Assembly (NCBI GenBank): GCA_963809385.1
Contig: CAWEJL010000004.1
Coordinates: 372,001 to 436,000, forward strand
DNA: 64,000 nt
Direction of reading: 5' to 3'
Source: JAKAIY01 sp963809385
Lineage (GTDB): Bacteria > Chloroflexota > Ktedonobacteria > Ktedonobacterales > JADMIN01
Shown here in pieces: positions 25,933-35,700 of this stretch. The notes under the pieces were generated by a model that was given only the letters and a program-made list of their open reading frames with translations, was not told the origin of the DNA and made no database searches. Each line of letters opens with the position of its first letter. The stretch's first letter is position 1. Made by a program: the position numbers and the translations under genes.

Positions 25933-26904
25933 TCACCGGCCAGCGCTTTCCCTGGTAGCTTCCCGTAGCTGTTGCACGTCGCGCATCGGTGGGGCGCCGA
26001 AGAGGCTTTTGTACTCTCGATTGAAGTGTGAGGCGTCGCGGTATCCCACGCGATAGGCGGCGCTTGCCGCATCGAGGTCCTCACCCAGCATCAGGCGACG
26101 GGCTTCCTGGAGCCGCAACCGCTTCTGGAATTGCAGGGGGCTTAGCGCCGTGACGGCCTTGAAGTGGTGGTGCAACCCCGAGACGCTCATGCCCAGATCG
26201 CGCGCCATCTGCTCGATGCGGAGTGGCTGGTCGAAGTCTTGACGAAGTCGCTCGACTGCTCGAGCGATGCGGGAAGTGTAGCCCCCCAGGATCGCCAGGT
26301 GACGGAGCCGGGCGCCCTGCTCTCCTATCAGGAGCCGGTAGATAATTTCCCGCGTGATCAGCGGCATGAGGACCCCCGCTTCGGTGGGGGAATCCAGGAG
26401 CCTGACGAGCCGCACAATGGCGTCCAGCAGGCTGACATTCAGCGGGCTGACATCGATAGCCCGCACATCAACAGGGCCTGGAGGCAAGGAGAGACCGGCC
26501 TCACTCATGACCGCGCCGACGAGGGTGGGGGCGAGTTCCAGGCGGAGACTGAGGTAGGGCCGCTCCTTCGACGCTTCGAGGACCTGACTGACGCGGGGCA
26601 GCTCAACGGTGGCCAGCAGATAGTGTAAGGGGTCGTATCGGTAGCGGCTCTCGCCCAGCAGGACCTCCTTACTGCCCTGGGCAATCACGCACAAAGATGG
26701 CGCGAGCACGCTGTGAAGCGGCTCCAGAGGCACAGAGGCGCGGGACAAGTAAAGCCCTGGGAGCGGCTGGATAGTCCCGTCGTCGCGGACGGCCCGCGCG
26801 ATTCGCTCAACCAGTTCCGCGCGATGGGCGTGCGCGCGCTGCGCCTCGCGTTCCGCGCGTTCTGCCTGCTGGTTGGTCATCACATCCAGGGTCATCACAT
26901 CCAT
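25933..26904 (-). CDS. AraC-family transcriptional regulator
   Basis: 323 residues. The N-terminal part (LPGLYLSRASVPLEPLHSVL, SLCVIAQGSKEVLLGE, RYRYDPLHYLLATVELPRVS) is the AraC_N sensor typical of regulators next to aldehyde or alcohol oxidoreductases. The C-terminal 100 residues hold two helix-turn-helix motifs: LRIEQMARDLGMSVSGLHHH and AASAAYRVGYRDASHFNREY, followed by KSLFGAPP. ATG 26904 has AGAGGG upstream. It is divergent from a zinc alcohol dehydrogenase, aldo-keto reductase and cupin cluster, the standard position for a regulator of those genes. Confidence 0.92.
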   Translation of the reverse strand: MDVMTLDVMTNQQAERAEREAQRAHAHRAELVERIARAVRDDGTIQPLPGLYLSRASVPLEPLHSVLAPSLCVIAQGSKEVLLGESRYRYDPLHYLLATVELPRVSQVLEASKERPYLSLRLELAPTLVGAVMSEAGLSLPPGPVDVRAIDVSPLNVSLLDAIVRLVRLLDSPTEAGVLMPLITREIIYRLLIGEQGARLRHLAILGGYTSRIARAVERLRQDFDQPLRIEQMARDLGMSVSGLHHHFKAVTALSPLQFQKRLRLQEARRLMLGEDLDAASAAYRVGYRDASHFNREYKSLFGAPPMRDVQQLREATRESAGR

Positions 26905-26958
26905 AGGGGCCCTCTTCACTGGTGGCGCCGTCGCCTATCGTGACGATTTGCAGAATCA

Positions 26959-26980
26959 GACAATCATCTTCGACAATCAT
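26959..26980. promoter_or_regulatory. Direct-repeat operator candidate for the AraC regulator
   Basis: GACAATCAT occurs twice, at 26959-26967 and 26972-26980, in the 200-bp gap between the AraC gene and the dehydrogenase. AraC-family proteins bind tandem direct half-sites, so the arrangement fits, though this is untested. Confidence 0.5.
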
Positions 26981-27104
26981 TCTACCATCCTGTGCTCCAG
27001 AGCGCCTATTATTACCGTCAGACAGAGGAAATTCCACGTGGCCCCAGGCCACGCAAGCTGGACTATTCTTCAGGCGAAGATCCGGCGTTGAGAGGAGAAG
27101 CTCT

Positions 27105-28139
27105 ATGCGCGCAGCTGTCATGTTCGGCGCCGGGGACGTTCGTATCGAGACCGTTCCCGACGCCCGCCTGATCGATCCGGCCGACGCCCTCGTCCGCGTC
27201 ACCCGCGCCGCCATCTGCGGCAGCGATCTCTGGCCGTACAAGACGATGCCACAGAGCGAGACTGGCCGCCGCATGGGCCACGAGTTCATCGGCGTCGTCG
27301 AAGAGGTTGGCGCCGACGTCCGTAGCGTCAAGCCCGGCGACCTTGTTGTCGCGCCGTTCCTTATCTCCGACGGCGCTTGCGTCTTCTGCCAGGAAGGACT
27401 GACCTCTTCGTGCCTCCACGGAGGGCGGTATGGCTTTGACGGCGTCGACGGCGGACAGGGTGAAGCGGTGCGCGTCCCCCAGGCGGACGGAACTCTCGTC
27501 CTCCTGCCGGTCGGCGTAGACGATGCGCGGATGCCGTCGCTGCTCGCCCTCACCGACGTGATGGCGACGGGCCATCACGCGGCCGTCGCCGCCAAAGTTC
27601 GCCCAGGGAAAACAGTGGCCGTTGTCGGAGACGGCGCCGTCGGCTTGTGCGGCGTGATCGCCGCCCGACGTCTCGGCGCCGAGCAGATCATCCTTCTGGG
27701 CCGCCATCCCGACCGGATCGCGCTGGCGAAAGCGTTCGGCGCAACGGACATTGTGCGCGAGCGAGGCGACGAGGCGGTTGAGCGCGTGCGCGAGCTCACC
27801 GGCGGCTTCGGCGTCCATTCCGTCCTCGAGTGCGTCGGCCTCGACCAGTCGGTGGTCACCGCGCTCAGCATCGCCCGTCCAGGTGGCGCGGTCGGCCGCG
27901 TTGGCGTACCCCAGAACGAGACGATGCCCGCGTCGCAGCTGGCGTTCTACAAGAACATCACCATCGCCGGCGGACCCGCCCCGGCGCGCGCGTACATCCC
28001 GGAGCTGCTCCCGGACGTCCTCGAAGGCCGGATCGAACCTGGCCGCGTCTTCGACCGGGTCGTGCGCCTCGACGGGGCGCCTGACGGCTACCGGGCGATG
28101 AACGACCGGGAAGCGATCAAGGTCATGATTGAATTCTGA
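27105..28139 (+). CDS. Zinc-dependent alcohol dehydrogenase family protein
   Basis: 344 residues, medium-chain dehydrogenase/reductase. Catalytic zinc ligands: Cys38 in AAICGSDLWPY and His59-Glu60 in RRMGHEFIGVVEEVG. The structural-zinc lobe reads CVFCQEGLTSSC. The Rossmann motif is VAVVGDGAVGLCGVIAARRL. It oxidises or reduces a small alcohol/aldehyde with NAD(P); substrate unknown. AGGAGA lies 7 nt before ATG 27105. It heads a plus-strand cluster with DUF2255, an aldo-keto reductase and a cupin, opposite the AraC regulator. Such clusters often handle aldehyde stress or xenobiotics, which here is only inference. Confidence 0.92.
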   Translation: MRAAVMFGAGDVRIETVPDARLIDPADALVRVTRAAICGSDLWPYKTMPQSETGRRMGHEFIGVVEEVGADVRSVKPGDLVVAPFLISDGACVFCQEGLTSSCLHGGRYGFDGVDGGQGEAVRVPQADGTLVLLPVGVDDARMPSLLALTDVMATGHHAAVAAKVRPGKTVAVVGDGAVGLCGVIAARRLGAEQIILLGRHPDRIALAKAFGATDIVRERGDEAVERVRELTGGFGVHSVLECVGLDQSVVTALSIARPGGAVGRVGVPQNETMPASQLAFYKNITIAGGPAPARAYIPELLPDVLEGRIEPGRVFDRVVRLDGAPDGYRAMNDREAIKVMIEF

Positions 28140-28211
28140 AGCGCCCGCTCTGAACAGGAGCCGCAGCACAGACCAACCGCCTCACTCGCGCCACAGAAAG
28201 GAAATAGGCCG

Positions 28212-28598
28212 ATGGCCGCATGGACCAGCGACGAGCTCACCAAGATCGAGGCGGCGGAGGAGCTGGAGATCGCGCCTCTACGAGGCGACGGCACGCTGCG
28301 ACACCCGGTGACGATCTGGGTCGTCCGCCACGGCGACGACCTCTACGTCCGGTCCGTGAACGGGCGCGCCGCCGCCTGGTTCCGGAGCGCCCAGGCGCTC
28401 CACGAAGGCCGAATCTGGGCTGGCGGCGTCGAGCAAGACGTCACCTTCGTGGACGCCGACGCCGCCCTCAATGACCAGCTCGACGCCGCCTACCGCGCCA
28501 AGTACCGCCACTACGCCGCAAGCATCGTCAACTCCATCGTAACCCCTGAGGCGCGATCGGCGACGATCAAGCTTGTGCCGCGCGCAACGAGCGCTTAG
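28212..28598 (+). CDS. DUF2255 family protein
   Basis: 128 residues. The pattern WTSDELTKIEAAEELEIAPL, TIWVVRHGDDLYVRSVNGRA, AWFRSAQALHEGRIWAGGVE and YRAKYRHYAASIVNSIVTPE is characteristic of DUF2255, small proteins of split-barrel-like type found beside oxidoreductases in actinobacteria and relatives. No enzymatic role is known. AAAGGAAA precedes ATG 28212. It lies 72 bp after the alcohol dehydrogenase. Confidence 0.85.
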   Translation: MAAWTSDELTKIEAAEELEIAPLRGDGTLRHPVTIWVVRHGDDLYVRSVNGRAAAWFRSAQALHEGRIWAGGVEQDVTFVDADAALNDQLDAAYRAKYRHYAASIVNSIVTPEARSATIKLVPRATSA

Positions 28599-28748
28599 TT
28601 CAACCACCACCTCGCTCTTGAGAACACAACTCGTCCCACTACACGGCAGACACAGGCTCGACGGCGAGATCGCCGGCTGGCCGGAAAAGGTCAGTGGCGA
28701 ACACTGCCGGGCCTGATGAGGTTCTGATGGTACCGAAAAGGAGACACA

Positions 28749-29739
28749 ATGCGGAAGCGCACGCTTGGAAACAGTCACCTGGAAGTCTCGGCCCTCGGGC
28801 TCGGCTGCATGGGCATGAGCTATGCTTACGGTCCGCCCGCGGATAAGCAGGAGATGATCTCGCTGATTCGGGCCGCTGTCGAGCGTGGCGTCACCTTCTT
28901 CGACACCGCTGAAGCGTACGGCCCATTCACGAACGAAGAGCTTGGTGGGCGAAGCGCTTACTCCATTCCGCGGGCAAGTGGTGATCGCCACCAAATTCGG
29001 GTTCAGATTTGGTCCCAACGGGGAGCAGATAGGCATGGATAGCCGGCCAGAGCACATCAAGCAGGTCGCCGAGGCCTCGCTCAAGCGGCTCAAGGTCGAG
29101 ACCATCGATCTGTTCTATCAACACCGTGTTGACCCGGATGTGCCGATCGAAGACGTGGCGGGAGCGGTGAAGGACCTGATTCAGGAAGGCAAAGTCAAGC
29201 ACTTCGGCCTGTCTGAAGCAGGCGCGCAAACGATCCGTCGCGCGCACGCCGTTCAGCCCGTGACAGCGCTCCAGAGCGAATACTCGCTGTGGTGGAGAAA
29301 CCCTGAAGCGGAGGCGCTGCCGGCCCTGGAGGAACTCGGGATCGGCCTGGTTCCGTTTAGCCCTCTGGGGAAGGGCTTCCTCACGGGCAAGATCAACGAA
29401 ACCACGACGTTCGACAAGTCCGACTTCCGCATGATCGTCCCTCGCTTTACGCCGGAAGCCCGAAAGGCGAATCAGGCGTTGGTTGATCTGCTTAGCGAGA
29501 TCGGGGCGCGAAAGCAGGCGACGCCCGCTCAGATCGCGCTTGCATGGCTGCTTGCCCAGAAGCCCTGGATTGTGCCGATTCCGGGTACCACGAAGCTGGA
29601 GCGTCTGGAGGAGAACCTTGGAGCGGCTGCCGTCGAACTGACGACCGACGACCTCCGTGAGATCGAGAGCGCCGCCTCCAATATCACCGTGCAAGGGGCG
29701 CGCTACCCCGAAGAGTTGGAGCGACGGACCGGTCGCTGA
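28749..29739 (+). pseudogene. Aldo/keto reductase, broken by a +1 frameshift
   Basis: The first frame gives RKRTLGNSHLEVSALGLGCM and GVTFFDTAEAYGPFTNEELG, containing the catalytic Asp and Tyr of the family. The frame then breaks near 28943; one extra G in CTTGGTGGG is sufficient. The second frame continues LVGEALTPFRGQVVIATKFG, IDLFYQHRVDPDVPIEDVAG (active-site His), QSEYSLWWRNPEAEALPALE and WIVPIPGTTKLERLEENLGA. Repaired, it would be about 329 residues, a normal AKR13-like NADPH-dependent reductase. AAAAGGAG precedes the ATG. With everything else intact, a sequence error is as likely as inactivation. Confidence 0.88.
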
Positions 29740-29897
29740 TCGGCGAGCGGATGTGCGCCCGCGACGCCGAGCGCGGGCGCCACTACCTTACCGGCGGCTT
29801 GAAACTCGCGTAGAATCTTTACGTCGGCTTCGACACAGCGCTCCTCACAATTGGAGCGCCCCGCAACGGAACAATCACCACCACCACGGAGAACGGC

Positions 29898-30302
29898 ATG
29901 CAAATCACCAAGAACTCTATCCAGACCACGGCTGGGCCGCGCGAGTGGTTCACTGGCGCGGTCTACATCGATGCGGTCGCGGCGCCGTCAACTGGCTCGC
30001 GCCTGTCGGCGAGCAGCGTCCACTTCACGCCGGGCGCCCGAACGGCGTGGCACACCCACCCCAACGGCCAGACCATCTACGTCACCGAGGGCGTCGGTCT
30101 TTGCCAGCGTCGCGGCGGGCCGATCGAGGTCATCCGCCCCGGTGACCGCGTGTTCTTCGAGCCCGGTGAGGACCACTGGCACGGCGCCGCCCCCAACCGC
30201 TTCATGACCCACCTCGCGATGCTGGAGGTAGACGACGCGGGCGTTAGCGCGATCTGGGGCGAGCACGTCACTGACGAGGAGTACGGCCAGCAACCGGAGT
30301 AA
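29898..30302 (+). CDS. Cupin-domain protein
   Basis: 134 residues. Cupin motif 1 is ARTAWHTHPNGQTIYVTEGV (two His and a Gln/Glu-like position) and motif 2 PGDRVFFEPGEDHWHGAAP (His). It matches small manganese/iron cupins of the carboxymuconolactone-decarboxylase-neighbour type, often fused to or beside quinone or aldehyde reductases. The tail WGEHVTDEEYG is typical of this subgroup. It is the last gene of the dehydrogenase cluster. The substrate is not evident. Confidence 0.9.
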   Translation: MQITKNSIQTTAGPREWFTGAVYIDAVAAPSTGSRLSASSVHFTPGARTAWHTHPNGQTIYVTEGVGLCQRRGGPIEVIRPGDRVFFEPGEDHWHGAAPNRFMTHLAMLEVDDAGVSAIWGEHVTDEEYGQQPE

Positions 30303-30429
30303 CCCCTGGGCCACGGCGCTGTGCCGTCGGGCGAGCGATAGCCCATCTTCGCTCACCGCGCACAGCGCTTTGAGGCGAGCGGCGCTCGGGTCTGGCCCGC
30401 CCCCTACAAGCTCATTCGTCAGACAGACC

Positions 30430-31806
30430 CTAGCGCGCGGCGGGAGGCAGGCCGGCCTCGAAGCAGTAGTAGATAGTCTGGCAGGGCTGGCGGAAGGCGA
30501 CGACATCGCCCGCGATGCGCTCCGGCTCCACGCCCTCGACGAGCACGCGGGCGATGAAGTCCGCGACGGTCTCCATGTCCGCCTCGCCCATGCCCAGCCG
30601 CGTGACTTCGGTCGTCCCGATGCGCAGGCCGCCGGGGCGGTCCCAGTCCTCTGGACGGTCGCTGGGGATCAGGTTCTTGTTGGTGATGATGTTCGCGCGG
30701 GCCAGCCGGTGGGCGACCTCCAGCCCGCCGCCGAACTGTCGCACATCGGCGATCACCTGGTGGGTGGTGGTGTAGCCCTTGTGGGCGCCCAGCATTGGGA
30801 CGCCGCGCCTGGCGAGCGCCGCGCCCAGCGCCTGCGCGTTGCGGACGATCTGCGCCATGTAGGTCTGCCCGAAGGCGATCATCTCGGCGGCGGAGACCGC
30901 CAGCGCGGCGACGCGGTTGACCTGGTGCGTGGCGGCGAGGACCGGGAAAACGGCATGGGTCAGCGACTCGGTGAGCGCCGGATCATCCCAGACGAGGATG
31001 CCGCTCTGCGGGCCGCTGAAGGTCTTGCCGGCTGAGCCAGTCATCACGGCGGCGCCCTCACGCAGCGGGGCCTGGAACTGGCCGCCCGCGACCAGGCCAA
31101 GCTGGTGCGCGCCGTCGAAGTAGACGCGGCCGCCCCACTCGGCGACAATCTCTGACATCTGCTGGATGGGGAACGGGAAGAGCGTCATCGAAGCGCCGAG
31201 CGTGACGAGCTTGGGCTGGACGGCGCGGGCGACAATCGCGAAGCGCTCCAGGTCCACCGTTAGCTCGGTCGAGTCGAATGGAATGTCCACGATATGCAGG
31301 CCGCGAACACCCGCCGGGCCGTCGGGGCGGTTGCTGGAATGCCCGCCGACCGGTTGCGCCAGGCTCATGATGAGGTCGCCGGGCTGGGTGAGCGCGGTGT
31401 ACACGGCGAGGTTGCCGACCATGCTGGCGACGAGGCGGTGGTCGGCGTAGCGCGCGTTGAACGCCTGCTTGAGCAGCTCGACGCAGAGCGCCTCGATCTC
31501 GTCAATGTACTGCGTGCCAGCGAACCAGCGATTGACCGGGCCGATGTGGCCCTCGGCGGCGCGCGTGCCGACCTCGGAGGCCAGCAGGGCGCGCACGGTG
31601 GGGCTGGTGGGCGCCTCAGGGGCGAGCAGGTTGAGGCACTGCTGGCCGCGCCACCCCTCGTTGCGCTTGACCGCCGCGACGACGGCCTGCCCCATCTCTT
31701 CGGGCGTGCGGCAGGCGTCGAGCAGCTGGCGGGCCTTGCCAAGGGTGGCCGCGTCGTGGACCTCGAACTGGGCGCTGGGTGTTTGCGTCTCGTAGGATGT
31801 GGCCAT
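30430..31806 (-). CDS. SHMT-like PLP-dependent enzyme
   Basis: 458 residues of fold type I. EGHIGPVNRWFAGTQYIDEI corresponds to the serine hydroxymethyltransferase segment around EGYPGxRYYGG, ADHRLVASMVGNLAVYTAL to the following motif, and GSAGKTFSGPQSG (about residue 260) contains the PLP lysine in the place of SHMT's THKTLRGPRGG. The sequence is clearly diverged from housekeeping GlyA. Candidates are an alpha-methylserine or threonine aldolase-like activity. The GntR regulator lies 44 bp upstream on the same strand, suggesting a catabolic enzyme under substrate control. The exact reaction is unknown. Confidence 0.8.
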   Translation of the reverse strand: MATSYETQTPSAQFEVHDAATLGKARQLLDACRTPEEMGQAVVAAVKRNEGWRGQQCLNLLAPEAPTSPTVRALLASEVGTRAAEGHIGPVNRWFAGTQYIDEIEALCVELLKQAFNARYADHRLVASMVGNLAVYTALTQPGDLIMSLAQPVGGHSSNRPDGPAGVRGLHIVDIPFDSTELTVDLERFAIVARAVQPKLVTLGASMTLFPFPIQQMSEIVAEWGGRVYFDGAHQLGLVAGGQFQAPLREGAAVMTGSAGKTFSGPQSGILVWDDPALTESLTHAVFPVLAATHQVNRVAALAVSAAEMIAFGQTYMAQIVRNAQALGAALARRGVPMLGAHKGYTTTHQVIADVRQFGGGLEVAHRLARANIITNKNLIPSDRPEDWDRPGGLRIGTTEVTRLGMGEADMETVADFIARVLVEGVEPERIAGDVVAFRQPCQTIYYCFEAGLPPAAR

Positions 31807-31850
31807 GTCTGTGTCTCCTCAAGGGCTACGCCGCGATGTGGCCGGGCGCG

Positions 31851-32564
31851 CTAGCTGGAGCGCCGCGCGCTCTTTCCGTTCATCTCCTGAGTATCCGCCG
31901 CGTCGCTCAGGGATGAAGCGATCAACTGGCCGAGCGCCAGCCAGTTCTCTTCGACCAGCCTCGCGGCGACGGCTCCGTCGCCACGCTCACAAGCGGCAAT
32001 GATCGCCGCGTGCTGCTGGACCGACTTGCGTCCCGCGAGCGAGCCGAACTGGGCGTATTCGAGGCGGCGCACTTTGGGTGTCAGGCGCTCCAGTGTCCGC
32101 GGAATCTCGCCGTTGCCCGCCGCACGCAGCAGAACGGCGTGGAACTGGTCGTCCGCCGCGATGGCCCGCTGGATGGTCGCGGAATCCAGCGCGGCGATCA
32201 CCGCCGCTAAGGCGTCGTTGGCGGCGCGCATCTCCGCCAGATCTCCCGCCGTCAGGCGCGCCACGCCATGCCGCGCCGCCAGGGCGTGCAGCGCCGCGAC
32301 GACCGGGAACGCCTCACGCGCCGCCAGAGCGTCGAGCGGCGCGACGCGCGTCAACGAACGTGGGGCGGTCTCCACCAGCCCTTCGTCTTCGAGCCGCTGC
32401 AGCGCCTCGCGCACAGGCGTGCGACTGACCCCAAGCCGCGCCGCCAGCTCCTGATCGCGCAGCCGCTGCCCCGGCGCCAGTTCGCCAGAGATGAGCGCGT
32501 CGCGCAGCGCGCGGTAAACCCGCTCTCGGAGCGAGAGGCTGTCGAGTGTGGTGAGTGTATTCAT
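31851..32564 (-). CDS. GntR-family regulator, FadR/FCD type
   Basis: 237 residues. N-terminal winged helix: LRERVYRALRDALISGELAP, GQRLRDQELAARLGVSRTPV, REALQRLEDEGLVETAP, the classical GntR signature. The C-terminal FCD domain (AAREAFPVVAALHALAARHG to QQHAAIIAACERGDGAVAAR) is an all-helical, often metal-binding effector pocket. It likely controls the adjacent SHMT-like gene and itself. An 18-bp near-palindrome lies 1 bp upstream of the start codon, where the ribosome-binding site should be, and no Shine-Dalgarno sequence is present, so the mRNA may be leaderless. Confidence 0.92.
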   Translation of the reverse strand: MNTLTTLDSLSLRERVYRALRDALISGELAPGQRLRDQELAARLGVSRTPVREALQRLEDEGLVETAPRSLTRVAPLDALAAREAFPVVAALHALAARHGVARLTAGDLAEMRAANDALAAVIAALDSATIQRAIAADDQFHAVLLRAAGNGEIPRTLERLTPKVRRLEYAQFGSLAGRKSVQQHAAIIAACERGDGAVAARLVEENWLALGQLIASSLSDAADTQEMNGKSARRSS

Positions 32565-32565
32565 G

Positions 32566-32583
32566 CATGTAATATATCACATG
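32566..32583. promoter_or_regulatory. GntR operator candidate overlapping the start region
   Basis: CATGTAATATATCACATG: an 18-bp inverted repeat with a single mismatched pair, immediately upstream of the GntR ATG (32564). Size and AT-rich centre fit a FadR-type operator. Binding would block transcription of the gntR-SHMT unit. Confidence 0.7.
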
Positions 32584-32752
32584 CGGATTTGACCTGTCAA
32601 TGCGCGGCCACCCGCTCGGTGGATTTCCGCCCAAAACACACACGCTATCCACTCACTCCACGTTTGCTCGGCCTGCTGGCATTCGCCGCGACGCGCGCCT
32701 CAGGTTCCCTTTCCTGGTAGGGGATCAGAGGAAAATAGGCCGACGCCCGCCA

Positions 32753-35700
32753 TCACTCGTCCTCGATCCCCGTCTCCAGCGAGAGAATCGCCCCCAGCGC
32801 CCGGTCGGCCTGCGCCCTGATGTAAGGTGATTCCGGATCATGTCGCAGCGCGTAAAGCCGTCGAATAACCGCGTCTGGCACGTTGCGGTGATGCCGGAAA
32901 AACACTGAGGCAGCCTCCGCACGCACCCGCCAGCTCGGCGACGCGAGCGCCTCCGCCAGCCAGGCGAACAGGCCCGGCGAGAGCCGCTCGAACCAAGCCA
33001 GCGTTCCCGCCAGCTCCACATCCGCCGCTGGCCCGAAGAAGCTTCCCAGCGCGCCGCCCAGTAGCAGCGCCCGCGCCGCCGCCACCGCCTCTTCTACCAC
33101 CGCTGGCGCCAGCTGTCGCAGCGCCGTGTACGCCGCAGACATAACGGTATCGCGGTTCTCGCCGGTCTCATCACCTAACAGTGGCGCGATCTGCGCGATC
33201 ACCTCTGGCTGGCCCGCCTCTGGCCGCTCCGCCAGCAGTTTCACCGCCAGCGCGCGGGCGCCGGGGGAGTGATGGCGCAGCGTCGCCAGCAGGAACTCCA
33301 GCGGCAACGGCTCGCCGGTCGCGGCGAGCAACTCCAGCACGGCGGCAGGATCCTCCCCGCCCTGGTCATCGTACCCATCGGACTCATACCGGCTGAGCAG
33401 CTCGAAGAATGGCGCGCGCTCGAAGGGCAAGCCCAGCGTCTGGAGCAGACGCGCCCCTTCGAGGCGCGTCTCGATCTTCCACGCTGGCGGTCATCTCCCG
33501 CGCCAACGGCGCGACGCGTTCCACTATGCTGCCCACCAGGTCGGGCCTGCGCTCCAGCAGCTTGCGCAAGGGAAAAGCGAAGCCAACTTTCTCGGAAAGT
33601 GTATCCGCCTGCTCCATCCCGCCAATCACGAGCTCAAGCGCCTCAGGGGAGCCATGGTCGCAAAGTAGACCACGGATCATCCAGCGGGACCTTGTATCAG
33701 CCGTCTCGTAGACCTCTAGAGCGGCACGCGCGCCTGCATCGGTGTCACGGGCGAGCAGCGCTTCGAGCGCCACCTTGGCGCTGCTCGCGGTCCGCGCCAG
33801 CGCCAGCAGCGTGTCGGTCGAGAGCTCGGAGCCGTGGGCGCTCACCACAGCGGCGACCGCGCGCGCGTATTGCTCCTTCCAGCGCGTCTCGTCAACTACC
33901 CACTCCAGTGGCGCGGGCTCGCCCAGCGCACGGAGCGCGAGGGTGGCTACCGCGCGGGCGCCCGTCCGCTCGATGCGCTCATCTGCATGCGCGGCCCACA
34001 GCGTCTCACGCCGCGCTCGCGTCAACATCCGCGCCACCTCCTCAGGAGAGGAAGACAGATAGCTCTGCTTTGGATCGCACACCAACTCCAGCAGATGCGC
34101 CGCAACGGCGTCAGGGAGGGCGGCGCCGTCGGGCGGGAGCGCGGCAAGCGCCTGCCGCACGGTTTCCCGGTTGTCGCTGGACAGGTATTCCAGCCAGAGC
34201 GCTTCGGGCAGCGCCGTTCCCTGCGCCTTCAGCAGTTCGATGGCCGTAGACCGCTGATGAAAGAGCGTCCGATGATCGCGCATAATAGCCAGGATCGTCT
34301 CGGGTGGAAAGACCACACCGCGCTGGGCGAGTGGGATACACGCGCGCATGGCCGCCCCTCGCACATCCCTATCCACGCTCCCCAGCGCTGTTCGCAGCGC
34401 ATCCAGCGACGCCGAGCCTCCTTCCTTCGCCAGCAACGAGATCGCCAGCGCGCGCGCATGCGTCGAGCGGTCGCGCAGGGCGCCTAGCTCGCTCTCTACG
34501 ACATCACTCGCACCTGCCGAGAGCAAGCGCTCAGCCGCACGCATCCGACGATATCTGTCTTTGCTGTCGCGCAGCGTTTCCGACAGTATGGGCAGCGCCA
34601 TGTCAGGCGCGATCCTGAGCAGGCCGCGCGTTGCCTGTTCCCAGAGGACCTGGTCCCTGTCAAAGTCACGTGCGATGGCGAGAAACACGTCGAGCGGCGG
34701 GTTGGGAAGGTCAGCCAGCGCGCTGATCGTCGCTCCATCCTTGGGGCCAGTGATGAGTTGATCGCGCGCCTTCTCGGAACCTGCGAGCGCCAGCGCCTTG
34801 AGCGCGGCGAGACGGACATACGGAGGGACCTGCTCCGTGATCTTCCAGAGAATCTCCGGCGTCACGCGCTCTCCCATCTTGATGAGCGCCCGCGCCGCCG
34901 CCGATCTCACCGAGCGATCGTCATCATCCAGCATGGCGACCCATGGCTCTAGCGGCCCCAGATCACCCATCTTGATGAGCGTCTGCTCCGCCGCTTGCCG
35001 GGTATAGGAATCATGATCGCGCAGCGCCGCGATGATCGCTGGTAGCGCCGCTGGATCTCCAGTCTTTCCCAGAGCCTCAACTATGGTTCTGCGGATAATC
35101 GTCTTCGGATCGGTCGCATAGGGCAAGAGCGCCGCGACCGGCAATACGTAGTGTGGAAGGAAACCACAAGCGAAGCTGCGCCATTCCGGGTCAGCCAGCA
35201 GCTCCGCCACCATCTCCGTTGACAGCGCTCTTCCAATTCCGAGGCTCGTCATCGCCTCCTGGGCGATCTTCTTCTCTTGGTCCTGTGTCAGCGCGCGCAG
35301 GCGCGCCAGCGCATAGACCGACCGCAGCGAGACGACGAGCTGGAAGATCCTCCCTCCGTCACCCTCGCGCGCGATGCGCTCGCGCTCCTCCGCAATGAGC
35401 GCGTCCACCACCGGATCAACCAGCGCGGCGGGCAGCGCGCCGATATCGGCGGCCACCTCCCGCGCGCGGGTGGTCAGCGCGTCATTGTAGCCCGCCAGGC
35501 CTCGGCGCGACGCGCTGAGCCAGACCTCCAGCACACTCCGCTGGGTCTCGGCCAGCGCGCCTCCTGCGTTCGCGTCGCCGTCGAGCGCGTCGGGTAGCTC
35601 GCTCACACAGCGCGCCGCCAGCGCGAATCCCAGCCCGCCGGGGTCGCCTTCCTCCGCCTCGCGCTGCGCCAGCAGCGCCTGTACCCAGCGCAGCGCTACG

